64,000 nucleotides of DNA from Ilumatobacteraceae bacterium (GCA_024643255.1 JAHENF010000097.1:30798-94797); one strand, 5' to 3'; counted from the first letter of the stretch, positions 1 through 10,366 are shown. Numbers and translations are program-made. The notes: generated by a model not told the origin, from the sequence alone.

Positions 1-8
1 GTGGGGGG

Positions 9-1739
9 TCACATCTGCTCCGGGGCGTCGATGCCCAGGAGGTCGAGACCGTGCGCCAGCGTTCGGGCGGTGAGGTCGGCGAGCGCCAGCCGGCTCGTCC
101 GAATCGGCTCGTCGGCCTTGAGGACCGGACAGTGTTCGTAGAACGCCGTGAAGTCGGTGGCAAGCTCGTACACGTACGTGCACAGCTTGTGGGGGCTGTA
201 GGTCTCGAGAGTGGTGTCGATCGCCGTCGGATAGGCGAGCAACCGCAGCGCCAACCCTCGTTCCTGCGGCGTGTCGATCAGGATCGGCAGACCCCGCACC
301 GACGAGCGCTCGATGTCCGCGCGCCGGAAGATCGAACAGATCCGCGCATGGGCGTACTGGAGGTACGGCCCGGTGTTGCCGTCGAACGACAACATCCGGT
401 CCCAGTCGAAGACGTAGTCCTTGACGCGGTCGGTCGACAGCTCCGCGTACTTGACCGCGCCGATGCCGATCATGTGGATGGTCTCGCCCCGTTGATCCGC
501 CGTCAGGTCCGGGTCCTTCTCGTCGATGGCGACTGCGGCACGCTCGAGCGCCTCATCGAGCAATTCCACGAACTTCATCGGCTCACCCGAACGGCTGCGC
601 AACCGCTTGCGGTCGGTCCCGAGAACGATGCCGAACGCAACGTGCACCGCCTCACGTGGCGGCGCCAGCCATCCCGCCATTTCAGCGACAGTGAACACCA
701 TCTGGAAGTGCTGCTGCTGGCCCGCATCCACCACATACAGGATCAGATCGGCACCGAGTCGCTCGACCCGGTCGATCACACAGGCGAGGTCGCTGGTCGC
801 GTAGTTGAACCCGCCGGCGCCCTTCTGGACGATCAGCGGCAGCGGATCGCCGTCTCGGTTCGTGAATCCGGGCGGGAAGACCACGTCGGCGCCGTCGGAT
901 TCCGTGAGGAGGTCGAGCCTGCGGAGTCGCTCGATCACTTCAGGCATCAGCGGCTGGTACGTGCTCTCACCAGCGAGATCGTCATCGGTCAGATGAACCC
1001 CGAGCATCTCGTAAACCGTGTTGAAGTGCTTGGTCGACAACTCGACGAGCAGCCCCCACAATCGTTGCGTCTCGGCGTCGCCTCCCTGGAGCAATACGAC
1101 TCGCTGTCGCGCCCGGGCCTGGAACTCCTCGGACGCATCGAACGCAGCCCTTGCCTCCTTGTAGAAGCCGTCGAGATCCCCGAGCGACAGGTGCGCTGCG
1201 GCACGTTCCTCACCGAGGTCGACGAGGTGCTCGATCAACATGCCGAACGGCGTCCCCCAGTCGCCGATGTGGTTTTCCCGGATCACGCGATGACCCCGGA
1301 ACTCCATCATCCGCACCAGCGCATCACCGATCAACGTGGTGCGCAGGTGGCCGACGTGCATCTCCTTGGCGACGTTCGGGGCTGAGTAGTCGATCACCAC
1401 CGTCTTGGGGACCGTGGTGGCGGGCACGCCGAGACGATCGTCGGCGGAGACCTCGGCGAGCTGGTTCGCCACGAACTCGGGCGAGAACGTGACGTTGACG
1501 AACCCTGGCCCGGCGATCTCGAGTTCGCTCGCCACAACGTCGAGCACGCCGGAATCGACAACCGCCTGTGCGATGTCCCTCGGATTGCCGCCGATCCTCT
1601 TCGCGAGCGGCAGCGCCCCGTTGACCTGGGCATCGGCCCGATCCGACGGGCGCACGGTCGGGTCGGCGGACTCGCCGCCGTTCAACGCGGCGAAGATCGG
1701 TGCGAGCAGGTCCGAGATCGTGGCGATGGGGTCCGACAT
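9..1739 (-). CDS. argS: Arginyl-tRNA synthetase
   Basis: ORF 9..2168(-); internal start MSDPIATISDLLAPIFAAL at 1739; class I motif 'SAPNVAKEMHVGHLRTTLIGDAL' (HIGH-like HVGH) and C-terminal DALR-like end. Confidence 0.95.
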   Translation of the reverse strand: MSDPIATISDLLAPIFAALNGGESADPTVRPSDRADAQVNGALPLAKRIGGNPRDIAQAVVDSGVLDVVASELEIAGPGFVNVTFSPEFVANQLAEVSADDRLGVPATTVPKTVVIDYSAPNVAKEMHVGHLRTTLIGDALVRMMEFRGHRVIRENHIGDWGTPFGMLIEHLVDLGEERAAAHLSLGDLDGFYKEARAAFDASEEFQARARQRVVLLQGGDAETQRLWGLLVELSTKHFNTVYEMLGVHLTDDDLAGESTYQPLMPEVIERLRRLDLLTESDGADVVFPPGFTNRDGDPLPLIVQKGAGGFNYATSDLACVIDRVERLGADLILYVVDAGQQQHFQMVFTVAEMAGWLAPPREAVHVAFGIVLGTDRKRLRSRSGEPMKFVELLDEALERAAVAIDEKDPDLTADQRGETIHMIGIGAVKYAELSTDRVKDYVFDWDRMLSFDGNTGPYLQYAHARICSIFRRADIERSSVRGLPILIDTPQERGLALRLLAYPTAIDTTLETYSPHKLCTYVYELATDFTAFYEHCPVLKADEPIRTSRLALADLTARTLAHGLDLLGIDAPEQM

Positions 1740-2020
1740 GGTCGGCCCAGTCTGCCGGATGGCGCACCCGACCTCACAGGCCATTCGCGAACGGTCACCG
1801 ATCGTCGATCGATCGGGCACGGGCCAGATGCGCGGCGAGATCCCGGTACCCGACGAGCCTGCGGTCGAAGCCCCGGTGGGGCCGCTTGCGTCGACTGGGA
1901 TTCGTGAGGAGGTGGAGCTCGGCGCTCTCCGGCCACTCCCGGTCGAGGCCCGGCCCGCTCGACGACCTCCGAGGACGTGGAGCGGGTACAGGGTCAGGCC
2001 CCGAGGCCCGAGGTCTTGCG

Positions 2021-2062
2021 TGAGAACACTTGTTCTCATAGAGTGAGGATACTCATTCTCAC
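2021..2062 (+). promoter_or_regulatory. Two adjacent palindromic operator candidates upstream of DUF1348/TetR operon
   Basis: TGAGAACA-CT-TGTTCTCA (2021..2038) and imperfect palindrome GTGAGGATACTCATTCTCAC (2043..2062), just before SD AGGAGGA and ATG 2078. Confidence 0.6.
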
Positions 2063-2077
2063 AGGAGGAACCGCAAC

Positions 2078-2539
2078 ATGGACACCGACACCCGACCACC
2101 GGTCCCGCCGTTCGACGAGGCCTCCGCCGAGCGCAAGGTCCGCGCGGCCGAAGACGCCTGGAACTCACGTGACCCCGAACGAGTCGCCGGCGCCTACACG
2201 CCGGACTCCGTCTGGCGGAATCGTTCGGAGTTCGTCGAGGGCCGTGACCAGATCGTCGAGTTCCTGCGCGCCAAGTGGGAGCGCGAACTCGACTATGCGC
2301 TCCGCAAGGAGCTGTGGGCGTTCCACGACAACCGGATCGCCGTCCGGTTCCACTACGAATGGCACGACGCCGACGGACAGTGGTTCCGGTCGTACGGCAA
2401 CGAGAACTGGGAATTCGACGACGCCGGATACATGCGCCGGCGCGAGGCCAGCATCAACGACGTCGCCATCGCCGCGTCCGAACGCCGCATCCACGGCCCC
2501 CGAGCCGAGGACGACACGAGCGGACTCCCGCTGCGATGA
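2078..2539 (+). CDS. DUF1348 (NTF2/SnoaL-like) family protein
   Basis: 153 aa; '[44 protein letters not shown]' typical of the DUF1348 family. Confidence 0.85.
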   Translation: MDTDTRPPVPPFDEASAERKVRAAEDAWNSRDPERVAGAYTPDSVWRNRSEFVEGRDQIVEFLRAKWERELDYALRKELWAFHDNRIAVRFHYEWHDADGQWFRSYGNENWEFDDAGYMRRREASINDVAIAASERRIHGPRAEDDTSGLPLR

Positions 2540-3114
2540 GCCCCGCCGCAACCATGACCGTCGACGACTCGCGGCGCTCCGTACTGCGTGCGGCCGACGA
2601 GCTCTTCTACTCGCGCGGCATCACCGGCGTCACGATGGGCGACATCCGCGACGTCTCGGGCGTCTCGATGCGGCGCCTCTACTCGATGTATCCGTCGAAG
2701 GACGATCTCGTCGCAGGTTGGCTGACCGACCGCCACGAGTCGTGGATGAGCTGGTTCACGGCGACTGTGGATCGGCACCTCGCTGACGGCACCGATGCCG
2801 TCCTCGCCACGTTCGACGCGATCGGCGAATGGGTGACCACCCCCGGCTACCGCGGTTGCGCCTTCATCAACTCCCTCGCCGAGACGAGCGAGACCACCCA
2901 TCGGACGATCATCGCCCGCCACAAGCGTGAACTCAACGACCACCTCGCCGGCTTGGCCGCACGGGACCACCCGACCGCACCCGAGTGGCTCCCCGCAGCA
3001 CTCGGCGTGATCCTCGACGGCGCCATCGTCCAGTGCGCCGTCTTCGACGACACCGACCCCCTCGACGCGGCCCGAGCCGCGACCCGCCACCTCCTGGAAA
3101 CGATCCCGACATGA
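2536..3114 (+). CDS. TetR/AcrR family transcriptional regulator
   Basis: ATG 2536 overlaps upstream stop (ATGA); '[44 protein letters not shown]' TetR HTH. Confidence 0.9.
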   Translation: MSPAATMTVDDSRRSVLRAADELFYSRGITGVTMGDIRDVSGVSMRRLYSMYPSKDDLVAGWLTDRHESWMSWFTATVDRHLADGTDAVLATFDAIGEWVTTPGYRGCAFINSLAETSETTHRTIIARHKRELNDHLAGLAARDHPTAPEWLPAALGVILDGAIVQCAVFDDTDPLDAARAATRHLLETIPT

Positions 3115-3749
3115 CCCTCACCGTCGGCGCCCTGTGGCGCTACCCCGTCAAGACGCTCGCCGGCGAGCAGCTCGACGTCGCCGAGATCACACCGAACGGC
3201 ATCGTCGGTGACCGTGTCGTCCACGTGCGCGGTCCCGAGGGTGTGCGCACCTCGCGGCGTCATCACAACCTGCTCGGACTGCACGCGGTGCTCGGCCCCG
3301 ACGGCGAACCGCTGGTCGACGGCGAACCCTGGATGTCGGCGACCGTCCTCGACCGCGTCCGCGCTGCCGCGGGAGCCGACGCCACCCTGGCCCGTTACGA
3401 CGGCCCCGAACGCTTCGACGTGCTCCCGCTGCTCGTCGCGACCGACGGCGCCGTCGGCGAGTTCGGCCACGACGTCCGCCGGCTGCGGCCCAACATCGTC
3501 ATCGACGGTGTCGACGGCATGGACGAGATCGACTGGCCCGGCTCCGAGCTCCGCATCGGCGACGTCGTCATCGCGGTCGACTCGCGGCGCGGCCGGTGCC
3601 CGATGACGACCGTCGACCCCGACACCCTCGAGGTCGACCGCGACGTGCTCAAGGACATCATCCGACGATTCGACGGCAAGCTGGCGCTGAACGCCGACGT
3701 GATCCGACCGGGCACCATCCGCGTCGGCGATACCGTCGAACTCGTCTGA
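3111..3749 (+). CDS. MOSC domain-containing protein
   Basis: ATG 3111 overlaps TetR stop; 'LWRYPVKTLAGEQLD...GDRVVHV' and 'RGRCPMTTVDP' MOSC signatures. Confidence 0.85.
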   Translation: MTLTVGALWRYPVKTLAGEQLDVAEITPNGIVGDRVVHVRGPEGVRTSRRHHNLLGLHAVLGPDGEPLVDGEPWMSATVLDRVRAAAGADATLARYDGPERFDVLPLLVATDGAVGEFGHDVRRLRPNIVIDGVDGMDEIDWPGSELRIGDVVIAVDSRRGRCPMTTVDPDTLEVDRDVLKDIIRRFDGKLALNADVIRPGTIRVGDTVELV

Positions 3750-3849
3750 GGTCGCCGACCTGTCGACAACGAGGTGGCCACCGCCTGCATGGTCACAGCG
3801 GCCCACGACGGGAGCGCACGGCAGGCCGAGCGTACTCGGAGACCAGCAG

Positions 3850-3921
3850 CGCCCTCGGCAGGATTCGAACCTGCGCACACGGCTCCGGAGGCCGATGCTC
3901 TATCCCCTGAGCTACGAGGGC
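3850..3921 (-). tRNA. tRNA-Arg (anticodon CCG)
   Basis: Reverse complement folds as cloverleaf: GCCCTCG acceptor / GCTC..GAGC D-arm / CTCCGGA anticodon loop / GCAGG-TTCGAAT-CCTGC T-arm. Confidence 0.92.
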
Positions 3922-4002
3922 TGGAGCCCGGCAGGTTATCGCTCCGGCCACTGTTCCGGCGGCGGGCTCGTCGATGGTCGCGTCTGCAACACTGAGCCCG
4001 CG

Positions 4003-5397
4003 ATGAACGAGCAGCTCGAGTTCCCGACCGGCTTCCTCTGGGGTGCGGCCACGGCCAGCTACCAGATCGAGGGCGGAGCCCGCGACGGTGGCCGCGGCGA
4101 GAGCGTGTGGGACGTGTTCTCGCACACCGAGGGCAAGGTGGCACACGGCCACAACGGCGACGTGGCATGCGACCACTACCACCGCTTCGACGACGACATC
4201 GCAATGATGGCCGACCTCGGCCTCCAGACATACCGGTTCTCGATCTCGTGGTCGCGTGTGCTGCCCGAAGGTCGCGGCCGGGTCAACCGCGAGGGGGTCG
4301 ACTTCTACCAGCGGCTCGTCGATCAACTGCTCGCACACGGGATCGTGCCGTGCCCGACGTTGTTCCACTGGGATCTCCCCCAGGGTCTGGAGGAGATCGG
4401 CGGGTTCCGCAACCGCGACACGGTCAGCTGGTTCGGCGACTACGCCGCGCTGATGGCCCGCGAGCTCGGCGATCGGGTCCACATGTGGTCGACGTTCAAC
4501 GAACCGTGGTGCTACGCCTATCTCGGCCACGCGGCGGGCGTCCACGCACCGGGGCTGACCGACCCGCACGCCGCCGTCACCGTCGCTCACCACGAGCTGC
4601 TGGCCCACGGACTGGCGGTGCAGACCATGCGCGCCGAACGCGACGACCTGCGACTCGGCATCGTGATCAACCCGTCGAACATCGTCAGCGAGACGACCCG
4701 GCCCGCCGACGACGGGCAGATCCGTCTGATCGATGCAATCCACAACCGGTGGTGGTTCGACGCCATCTTCCGAGGCCACTACCCCGCCGATCTGCTCGAC
4801 TCATACGGCCCGCTCGCCGACGCGATCCAGCCAGGCGACCTCGACACCATCAGCCAACCGCTCGACTGGCTCGGCATCAACTACTACTTCGACATCATCG
4901 TGCGCGGCCTCGACCACGACGACGACGCCACGCGACGGATGCTGGCGTACCCGACCGTGCACGGCGTCACCGAAGCCGACGAGGCCGAGATCCACACCGA
5001 CATGGGGTGGCCGATCACACCTGACGGACTCACCGAACTGCTCGTGCGGCTCCGCGACGACTATCCGGATCTCCCACCGATCCACATCACCGAGAACGGC
5101 TGCGCGTACGACGACCCGGTGATCGGTGGCCGGTGCTCGGACCCGCGCCGCATCGACTATCTCGATCGCCACCTTCGAGCGATCAAGGACGCGATCGACG
5201 CCGGTGTCGACATCCGCGGCTACTACCAGTGGTCGCTGATGGACAACTTCGAATGGGCGCTCGGCTACGACAAACGTTTCGGGCTCGTGCACATCGACTT
5301 CGACACGCTCGTTCGCACCCCCCGCGACAGCGCCTACTGGTACCGCGATGTCATCCGCCACAACGGTCTCGTCGAGCGCCGAACCGGCGCTCAGTAG
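4003..5397 (+). CDS. GH1 family beta-glucosidase
   Basis: 'FPTGFLWGAATASYQIEGG', 'TFNEPW', 'ITENGCAYDD' GH1 catalytic motifs. Confidence 0.95.
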   Translation: MNEQLEFPTGFLWGAATASYQIEGGARDGGRGESVWDVFSHTEGKVAHGHNGDVACDHYHRFDDDIAMMADLGLQTYRFSISWSRVLPEGRGRVNREGVDFYQRLVDQLLAHGIVPCPTLFHWDLPQGLEEIGGFRNRDTVSWFGDYAALMARELGDRVHMWSTFNEPWCYAYLGHAAGVHAPGLTDPHAAVTVAHHELLAHGLAVQTMRAERDDLRLGIVINPSNIVSETTRPADDGQIRLIDAIHNRWWFDAIFRGHYPADLLDSYGPLADAIQPGDLDTISQPLDWLGINYYFDIIVRGLDHDDDATRRMLAYPTVHGVTEADEAEIHTDMGWPITPDGLTELLVRLRDDYPDLPPIHITENGCAYDDPVIGGRCSDPRRIDYLDRHLRAIKDAIDAGVDIRGYYQWSLMDNFEWALGYDKRFGLVHIDFDTLVRTPRDSAYWYRDVIRHNGLVERRTGAQ

Positions 5398-6155
5398 CTC
5401 GACGTCCCCGCGACATCCGCCTCACCGGCGATCACGGCGAGCAGCGAGTCGAGCAGCCCGCTCGCTCCGAAACGGAACGTCGCGGGCGTCGCCCAGCCCT
5501 CCCCCATCACCGAGTCGGCGAGGCCGATGTAATCCAGCGCCTCGTCGAACGTACGGATCCCTCCCGATGGTTTGAGACCCACCCGGCGATCGGCGCCGGC
5601 GATGACGGCGAGCATCGCCGCCGCCGCTTCGAGACTGGCGCCTGCCGGGATCTTCCCGGTGGAGGTCTTCACGAAGTCGGCCCCGGCATCGATGGCGAGC
5701 TGCGCCGCCGACGTGACCACGGCGTCATCGCCGAGCGCACCGGTCTCCAGGATGACCTTGAGCAATCTTGGCGCTTCGACCATGTCCCGCACCGCCGCGA
5801 CCATGCCCGCAGCGCGATCGGTGTCTCCGGCGAGCAGGGCTCGGTAGGGAAGGACGACGTCGATGTCGTCGGCGCCGTCGGCCAGGGCGGCAGCGACCAT
5901 TGCCGTGACGGTGGCGATCGGTTCGTCGCCCGACGGGAAGTTGACGACGGTCGCCACCCGGACGTCGGTGCCCTGCAACCGGTCCGCGCACGTTGCGACG
6001 TACTCGGGCCAGACGCACACGGCGGCCGTCGCATGCTCACGGGCTCGACGGCACAACTCGTCGATGCCTCCGGGTGCATGGTCGTCGGCGAGGTCGGTCA
6101 GGTCGATCAACCCGATCGCCCGGCGCGCTGCGGCAATTCGTTCGAGGTCAGTCAT
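5391..6155 (-). CDS. deoC: Deoxyribose-phosphate aldolase
   Basis: 'DFVKTSTGKIPAGASLEAA', 'VGLKPSGGIRTFDEAL' DeoC motifs. Confidence 0.93.
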   Translation of the reverse strand: MTDLERIAAARRAIGLIDLTDLADDHAPGGIDELCRRAREHATAAVCVWPEYVATCADRLQGTDVRVATVVNFPSGDEPIATVTAMVAAALADGADDIDVVLPYRALLAGDTDRAAGMVAAVRDMVEAPRLLKVILETGALGDDAVVTSAAQLAIDAGADFVKTSTGKIPAGASLEAAAAMLAVIAGADRRVGLKPSGGIRTFDEALDYIGLADSVMGEGWATPATFRFGASGLLDSLLAVIAGEADVAGTSSY

Positions 6156-7374
6156 CGAGACCGACGGTATCTGCTGGCGGCTCGCCGTCGAACCGGAGCT
6201 GACGCTCCTCCGGCGCAGTCGGCAACACGCCGGCGAGGTAGTCGGCGAGCGCATCTGTGGTCCTGACCTCGCCGCCGCGCCGCTCCGCCATCAGGTAACG
6301 GTGTTCGAGCAGCTGATGGAAGAGCTCCGGAGGCTCGAGGTGCGAACGCATGTCGGCGGGGATCGCGTCGACAACCGGCTGATAGACGTCGGCGAGCCAT
6401 CGAGCCGTCGCCACCGCGCGAGGTATCGACACCTGCTCACGCCGCTCGAGCCATGCCCTGTGCTGGTCGATGTCGGCGAGCAGCCGTCGAGCCTGATTCT
6501 CCTGCACCTCGAGTCCGGTCCGCCCGCGCAGTTCTCGGGAGTGATGGCCCTCCTCGATCAGCACCGGCTTGACGGACAGCGTGCGCCCGTCGCGGCTGAT
6601 CGACAGCTCCTCCACGTCGAAGCCGAGGTCGTTGATGCGCCTGACCCGCTGCTCGATCCGCCACGAATCGTCGAGATCGAACTCCTCGACACGCGTGAGT
6701 TCGCCCCACAGCGCCTCGTACCGGGTCCGCAGGGTTTCCGCGATCTCGACGTGGTCGACCTCGTAGCCGATGCGCCCGCTCGCTTCCAGCTCGAGCAGGC
6801 CGCCGACGATGTTCTCGACCGCGATGTCGATGTCGTACGCGCGCATCCGGTCCGAGATCGTGGGTCGCCGTTCGGTGGTCTCGGCGTCGACCAGATAGGC
6901 CATCATCGCTCCGGCATCTCGTCTCCACAGGATGTTCGAGAGCGAGCAGTCCCCCCAGAACACCCCTTCGAGATGAAGCCTGACGAGCAGCACGACGCCG
7001 GCGTCCATCAGCCGGTCGGCCAGCACCGGGTCGTTGCGGCCGAGGAGGTACCAGTACGGCAGCGAGAAGTCGAGATACCGGGTGATCAGCACGGCGTCGC
7101 CCGTCCCCGGAGCGTCGGACACGACACCCACCGGCTCGACGACCGGGAGGTGGTCGTCGCGCATGTCGCGCAGCACGCGGTACTCGCTCTGCGCCGCGGC
7201 GATCGATGTCGCCTTGAGCGCGTACACACGCTCGTCGAATCGCACGAACCGCACGATGTGACGACTGATGCCGTGGGCCATCTTCACGAGTCGGGGATGC
7301 TCCCACTCGACGAGCGGCACGTCCCATGGCAGATCGAGGAAGGCCGGATGTCCCTGCTTGGTCACGATCTCCAT
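6148..7374 (-). CDS. DUF4032 / lipopolysaccharide-kinase-like domain protein
   Basis: 408 aa; kinase-like 'VYALKATSIAAAQSEYRVLRDM...WGDCSLSNILWRRDAGAMMAYLVDAETTE'. Confidence 0.8.
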   Translation of the reverse strand: MEIVTKQGHPAFLDLPWDVPLVEWEHPRLVKMAHGISRHIVRFVRFDERVYALKATSIAAAQSEYRVLRDMRDDHLPVVEPVGVVSDAPGTGDAVLITRYLDFSLPYWYLLGRNDPVLADRLMDAGVVLLVRLHLEGVFWGDCSLSNILWRRDAGAMMAYLVDAETTERRPTISDRMRAYDIDIAVENIVGGLLELEASGRIGYEVDHVEIAETLRTRYEALWGELTRVEEFDLDDSWRIEQRVRRINDLGFDVEELSISRDGRTLSVKPVLIEEGHHSRELRGRTGLEVQENQARRLLADIDQHRAWLERREQVSIPRAVATARWLADVYQPVVDAIPADMRSHLEPPELFHQLLEHRYLMAERRGGEVRTTDALADYLAGVLPTAPEERQLRFDGEPPADTVGLDD

Positions 7375-7410
7375 GAAGGTCCCTCTCCGGTACGGCGCCG
7401 ACTCAGGACG

Positions 7411-9048
7411 TCACCCCCGAGTCCAGACTGCCGTGTCGACGGGGAGTCGTCCGTCATCGAGCGGACCCGAGGCGAGCAGCACGTCACCGGCCGGCATGGG
7501 CGACGAGTCGCCGCTCATGTTCACCGTGCACACGAACGACGGACCGCGGCGGAACGCAAGTACCCCGTCGGGGCTGTCGATGAGTTCGAAACCGGTCTCG
7601 TGTTCGAGAAGCGCACGCCGCAGTTCGAGTGCACTGCGGTACAGCGCGAGCATCGAGGCCGGGTCACCGTCTTGGACCGACGCGGAGAGCGATGCGAACG
7701 CGGGCGGCTGGGGCAGCCAACCCGGACCGTCGCCGAAGCCCAACGACGCCCCGGTCGCGTCCCACGGGATCGGGACGCGGCAACCGTCGCGACCCTTCAC
7801 CGTGTGACCCGAATCGTGCCAGATCGGATCCTGGAGCACGTCGGGCGGCAACTCCCACGCTTCGGGCAGTCCGAGTTCGTCGCCCTGGTAGATGTACGCC
7901 GAGCCCGGAAGAGCGAGCGTGAGGAGTGCCGCGGCGCGGGCGCGACGGGTCCCCTTGGCCTCGTCGAGGAGTTCGTGCGGCCCGTCGAGCAGCCAGAGCC
8001 CGGGTTCGACACCATCGGGGAGTCCGTATCGCGTGGCGTGCCGGACGACATCGTGATTCGACAACACCCATGTCGGATTGGACCCGACCGCGTCGGCCGA
8101 GCGCACGCTGGCCTCGATGATCCGCTCGAACTCGTTCGCGCTCCACGGGGCCGTGAGCAGGTCGAAGTCGAACGCCTGGTGGTACTCGTCGGGGCGGAGA
8201 TAGAGGGGTCGACGCTCGGCGGCCACCCATGCCTCTGCCACCATCATGCGGTCGTCGTACTCGTCGAGCACCCTGCGCCACTGCTGCACGATCGGATGGA
8301 TGTCGTCACGGTCGAAGTACGGGAGCGGATCGAGGGTGCCGCGTCCGTCGTTGAACTCCCGACCAGCGTCGGGATAGCCGGGCGCCTTCGTCAGCGAATG
8401 AGCGACGTCGATGCGAAACCCTGCCGCTCCCCGGTCGAGCCAGAACCTCATCACGGCTTCGAACTCCGCGGGCACGTCCGGGTGCTCCCAGTTGAGATCC
8501 GGCTGGCTCTCGTCGAACAGGTGCAGATACCACTGTCCGTCGGGGACCCGGGTCCACGCCGACCCGCCGAACACCGAGTGCCAGTCGTTCGGTGGGAGTT
8601 CCCCGTCAGGGCCGCTGCCGTCGAGGAAGTGGTACCGACCGCGTGCGGACGATCCGGGCGCGGCGACCAGCGCCTCCCGGAACCAGACGTGCTCGGACGA
8701 ACTGTGGTTCGGCACGAGGTCGACGAGCACCCGGATGCCGTGTCGTCGGGCCTCGGCGATGAACACCTCTGCCTCGGCGGTCGTGCCGAACTGTTCGTTG
8801 ATCTCGCGATAGTCCGCGACGTCGTACCCGCCGTCGCGCAGGGGCGACCGGTACCAGGGATTGATCCAGAGCGCATCGACACCGAGGCGTTCGAGATATG
8901 CGAGGCGACGCTGCATGCCGGCGATGTCGCCGGTGCCGTCACCGTTGCCGTCGGCGAAGGATCGGACGTAGATCTGATAGACGACCGCGTGGCGCCACCA
9001 CTCACGAATCGACGGCGTCGGCTGGGGGGATACAGGCTCCGTTTCCAA
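7411..9048 (-). CDS. Alpha-glucosidase / GH13 alpha-amylase family glycosidase
   Basis: 'WWRHAVVYQIYVRSFADGNGDGTGDIAGMQRRLAYLERLGVDALWINPWYRSP', 'GFRIDVAHSLTK', 'LSNHDVVRHATRYG'; TTG start at 9048 is a guess. Confidence 0.9.
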   Translation of the reverse strand: METEPVSPQPTPSIREWWRHAVVYQIYVRSFADGNGDGTGDIAGMQRRLAYLERLGVDALWINPWYRSPLRDGGYDVADYREINEQFGTTAEAEVFIAEARRHGIRVLVDLVPNHSSSEHVWFREALVAAPGSSARGRYHFLDGSGPDGELPPNDWHSVFGGSAWTRVPDGQWYLHLFDESQPDLNWEHPDVPAEFEAVMRFWLDRGAAGFRIDVAHSLTKAPGYPDAGREFNDGRGTLDPLPYFDRDDIHPIVQQWRRVLDEYDDRMMVAEAWVAAERRPLYLRPDEYHQAFDFDLLTAPWSANEFERIIEASVRSADAVGSNPTWVLSNHDVVRHATRYGLPDGVEPGLWLLDGPHELLDEAKGTRRARAAALLTLALPGSAYIYQGDELGLPEAWELPPDVLQDPIWHDSGHTVKGRDGCRVPIPWDATGASLGFGDGPGWLPQPPAFASLSASVQDGDPASMLALYRSALELRRALLEHETGFELIDSPDGVLAFRRGPSFVCTVNMSGDSSPMPAGDVLLASGPLDDGRLPVDTAVWTRG

Positions 9049-9128
9049 GACGTCCGAACGTACCGCACCCGGTCGCACGTGCGCGGTCCTGGGCACTCGC
9101 GGAACCGCCCGGGCGCGGGCCGGCGTGT

Positions 9129-9142
9129 TGTAAGCGCTTACA
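9129..9142. promoter_or_regulatory. LacI-family operator, divergent promoter region
   Basis: Perfect palindrome TGTAAGCGCTTACA between divergent glucosidase and lacI-type genes. Confidence 0.8.
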
Positions 9143-9153
9143 CTCGTGCCGCT

Positions 9154-10197
9154 ATGGGACCGATCACCGAGCCGACCACCCCTCGGCCACGTCGGCCACG
9201 GATCGAGGACGTTGCCCTCGAGGCCAACGTGTCCGTCGCCACGGTGAGCCGTGCACTGCGCGGGCTGCCCAACGTCGCCGAGTCGACGCGCAGCCGGGTC
9301 CTCGAGGTCGCGACCCGCCTGCGCTACGAGCCGGATCCGGCGGCGGCACGCCTCGCTGCCGGGAGGACGCACACGGTGATCGTCGTGGTGCCGCACCTTG
9401 CCAGCTGGTACTTCTCGACCGTCATCGCCGGCGCGGAGGCGGTCTGCAACGAGTCGGGCTACGAGTTCCTCGTCGTGGGGGTCGGCAACATCGCCGAATG
9501 CGATCGCCTGCTCGACGAGCAGTACCGGATCGAGCGCCGGACCGATGGGGTCGTGCTGGTCAACATCGTGGCGACCGACGCCCAGGCACAGTCGCTCCGC
9601 GAGCGCGGCGTGGCGCTGTCGACGGTTGGGACGCGAGCCGCTGGTTGCCCGTCGGTCTTCATCGACGACGTCGAGGTGGGCCGTCTGGCCGCCGAGACGC
9701 TCGCGGGACTCGGTCACCGGCGCATCGGTCTGATCAGCGGCCTCGGAGAGGACCCTCTGAACTTCGACGTACCGAAGCGCCGACTGGCGGGGTTCACGAT
9801 CGGCCTTCGCGAGTTCGGATTGAGCCTCGATGCCACGCTCGTCGTGGGAGGGAACTTCGGGATCGACGGCGGCGCCGAGGCGATGGCGCACCTGCTCGAC
9901 CTCGGTGAGCCGCCGACCGCCGTCTTCGCGATGTCCGACGAGATGGCCTTCGGCGCGTTGATGGAGATGTCACGCCGTGGCCTTCGACCCGGAGTCGACG
10001 TGTCCGTGCTCGGCGTCGACGACCACGAGGTCGCCCGGGTCCTGTCGCTGACCACCATTCGTCAGCACGTTGCGTCACAGGGCGCCGCCGCAGCTCGCTC
10101 GCTGATCGCCGTCATGGCCTCGACGCCGGTCAGTCTCGAGCCGGTGATCTCACCGATCGAACTGGTGATCCGCGCCACCACCGGACCTCCCGCCTGA
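9154..10197 (+). CDS. LacI family transcriptional regulator
   Basis: 'RIEDVALEANVSVATVSRALRGLPNVAESTRSRVLEVATRLRYEPDPAAARLAAGRT' LacI HTH. Confidence 0.95.
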   Translation: MGPITEPTTPRPRRPRIEDVALEANVSVATVSRALRGLPNVAESTRSRVLEVATRLRYEPDPAAARLAAGRTHTVIVVVPHLASWYFSTVIAGAEAVCNESGYEFLVVGVGNIAECDRLLDEQYRIERRTDGVVLVNIVATDAQAQSLRERGVALSTVGTRAAGCPSVFIDDVEVGRLAAETLAGLGHRRIGLISGLGEDPLNFDVPKRRLAGFTIGLREFGLSLDATLVVGGNFGIDGGAEAMAHLLDLGEPPTAVFAMSDEMAFGALMEMSRRGLRPGVDVSVLGVDDHEVARVLSLTTIRQHVASQGAAAARSLIAVMASTPVSLEPVISPIELVIRATTGPPA

Positions 10198-10305
10198 GCC
10201 GGGCGCGACGCGCCGACGTCTCGCGACGCAGGGTGGTCGCATCACCTCGGAGCCGACTCGTCGCCAACTTCGTTTGCTCTGGGCTTGACGGTGAGGGGTC
10301 GCGTC

Positions 10306-10319
10306 TGTAAGCGTTTACA
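10306..10319 (+). promoter_or_regulatory. LacI-family operator upstream of sugar ABC transporter
   Basis: TGTAAGCGTTTACA, one mismatch to the 9129..9142 site. Confidence 0.75.
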
Positions 10320-10366
10320 TCGCCGAAACACTTTTCGGTGACCAACCATCAGAGGGGGAGGACCCT

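Noticed and set aside
1740-2168. N-terminal extension of argS ORF and a possible short peptide (LDREWPESAELHLLTNPSRRKRPHRGFDRRLVGYRDLAAHLARARSIDDR) on the minus strand
   Set aside because: Extension lacks synthetase character and overlaps the operator region; the short reading has no clear start codon or family, so it is too weak to call as a gene or pseudogene.
5863-10197. 1444-aa plus-strand ORF
   Set aside because: Most of it is antisense to deoC, DUF4032 and GH13 genes; only the last part (from 9154) is the real LacI regulator in the same frame. High-GC antisense artefact.
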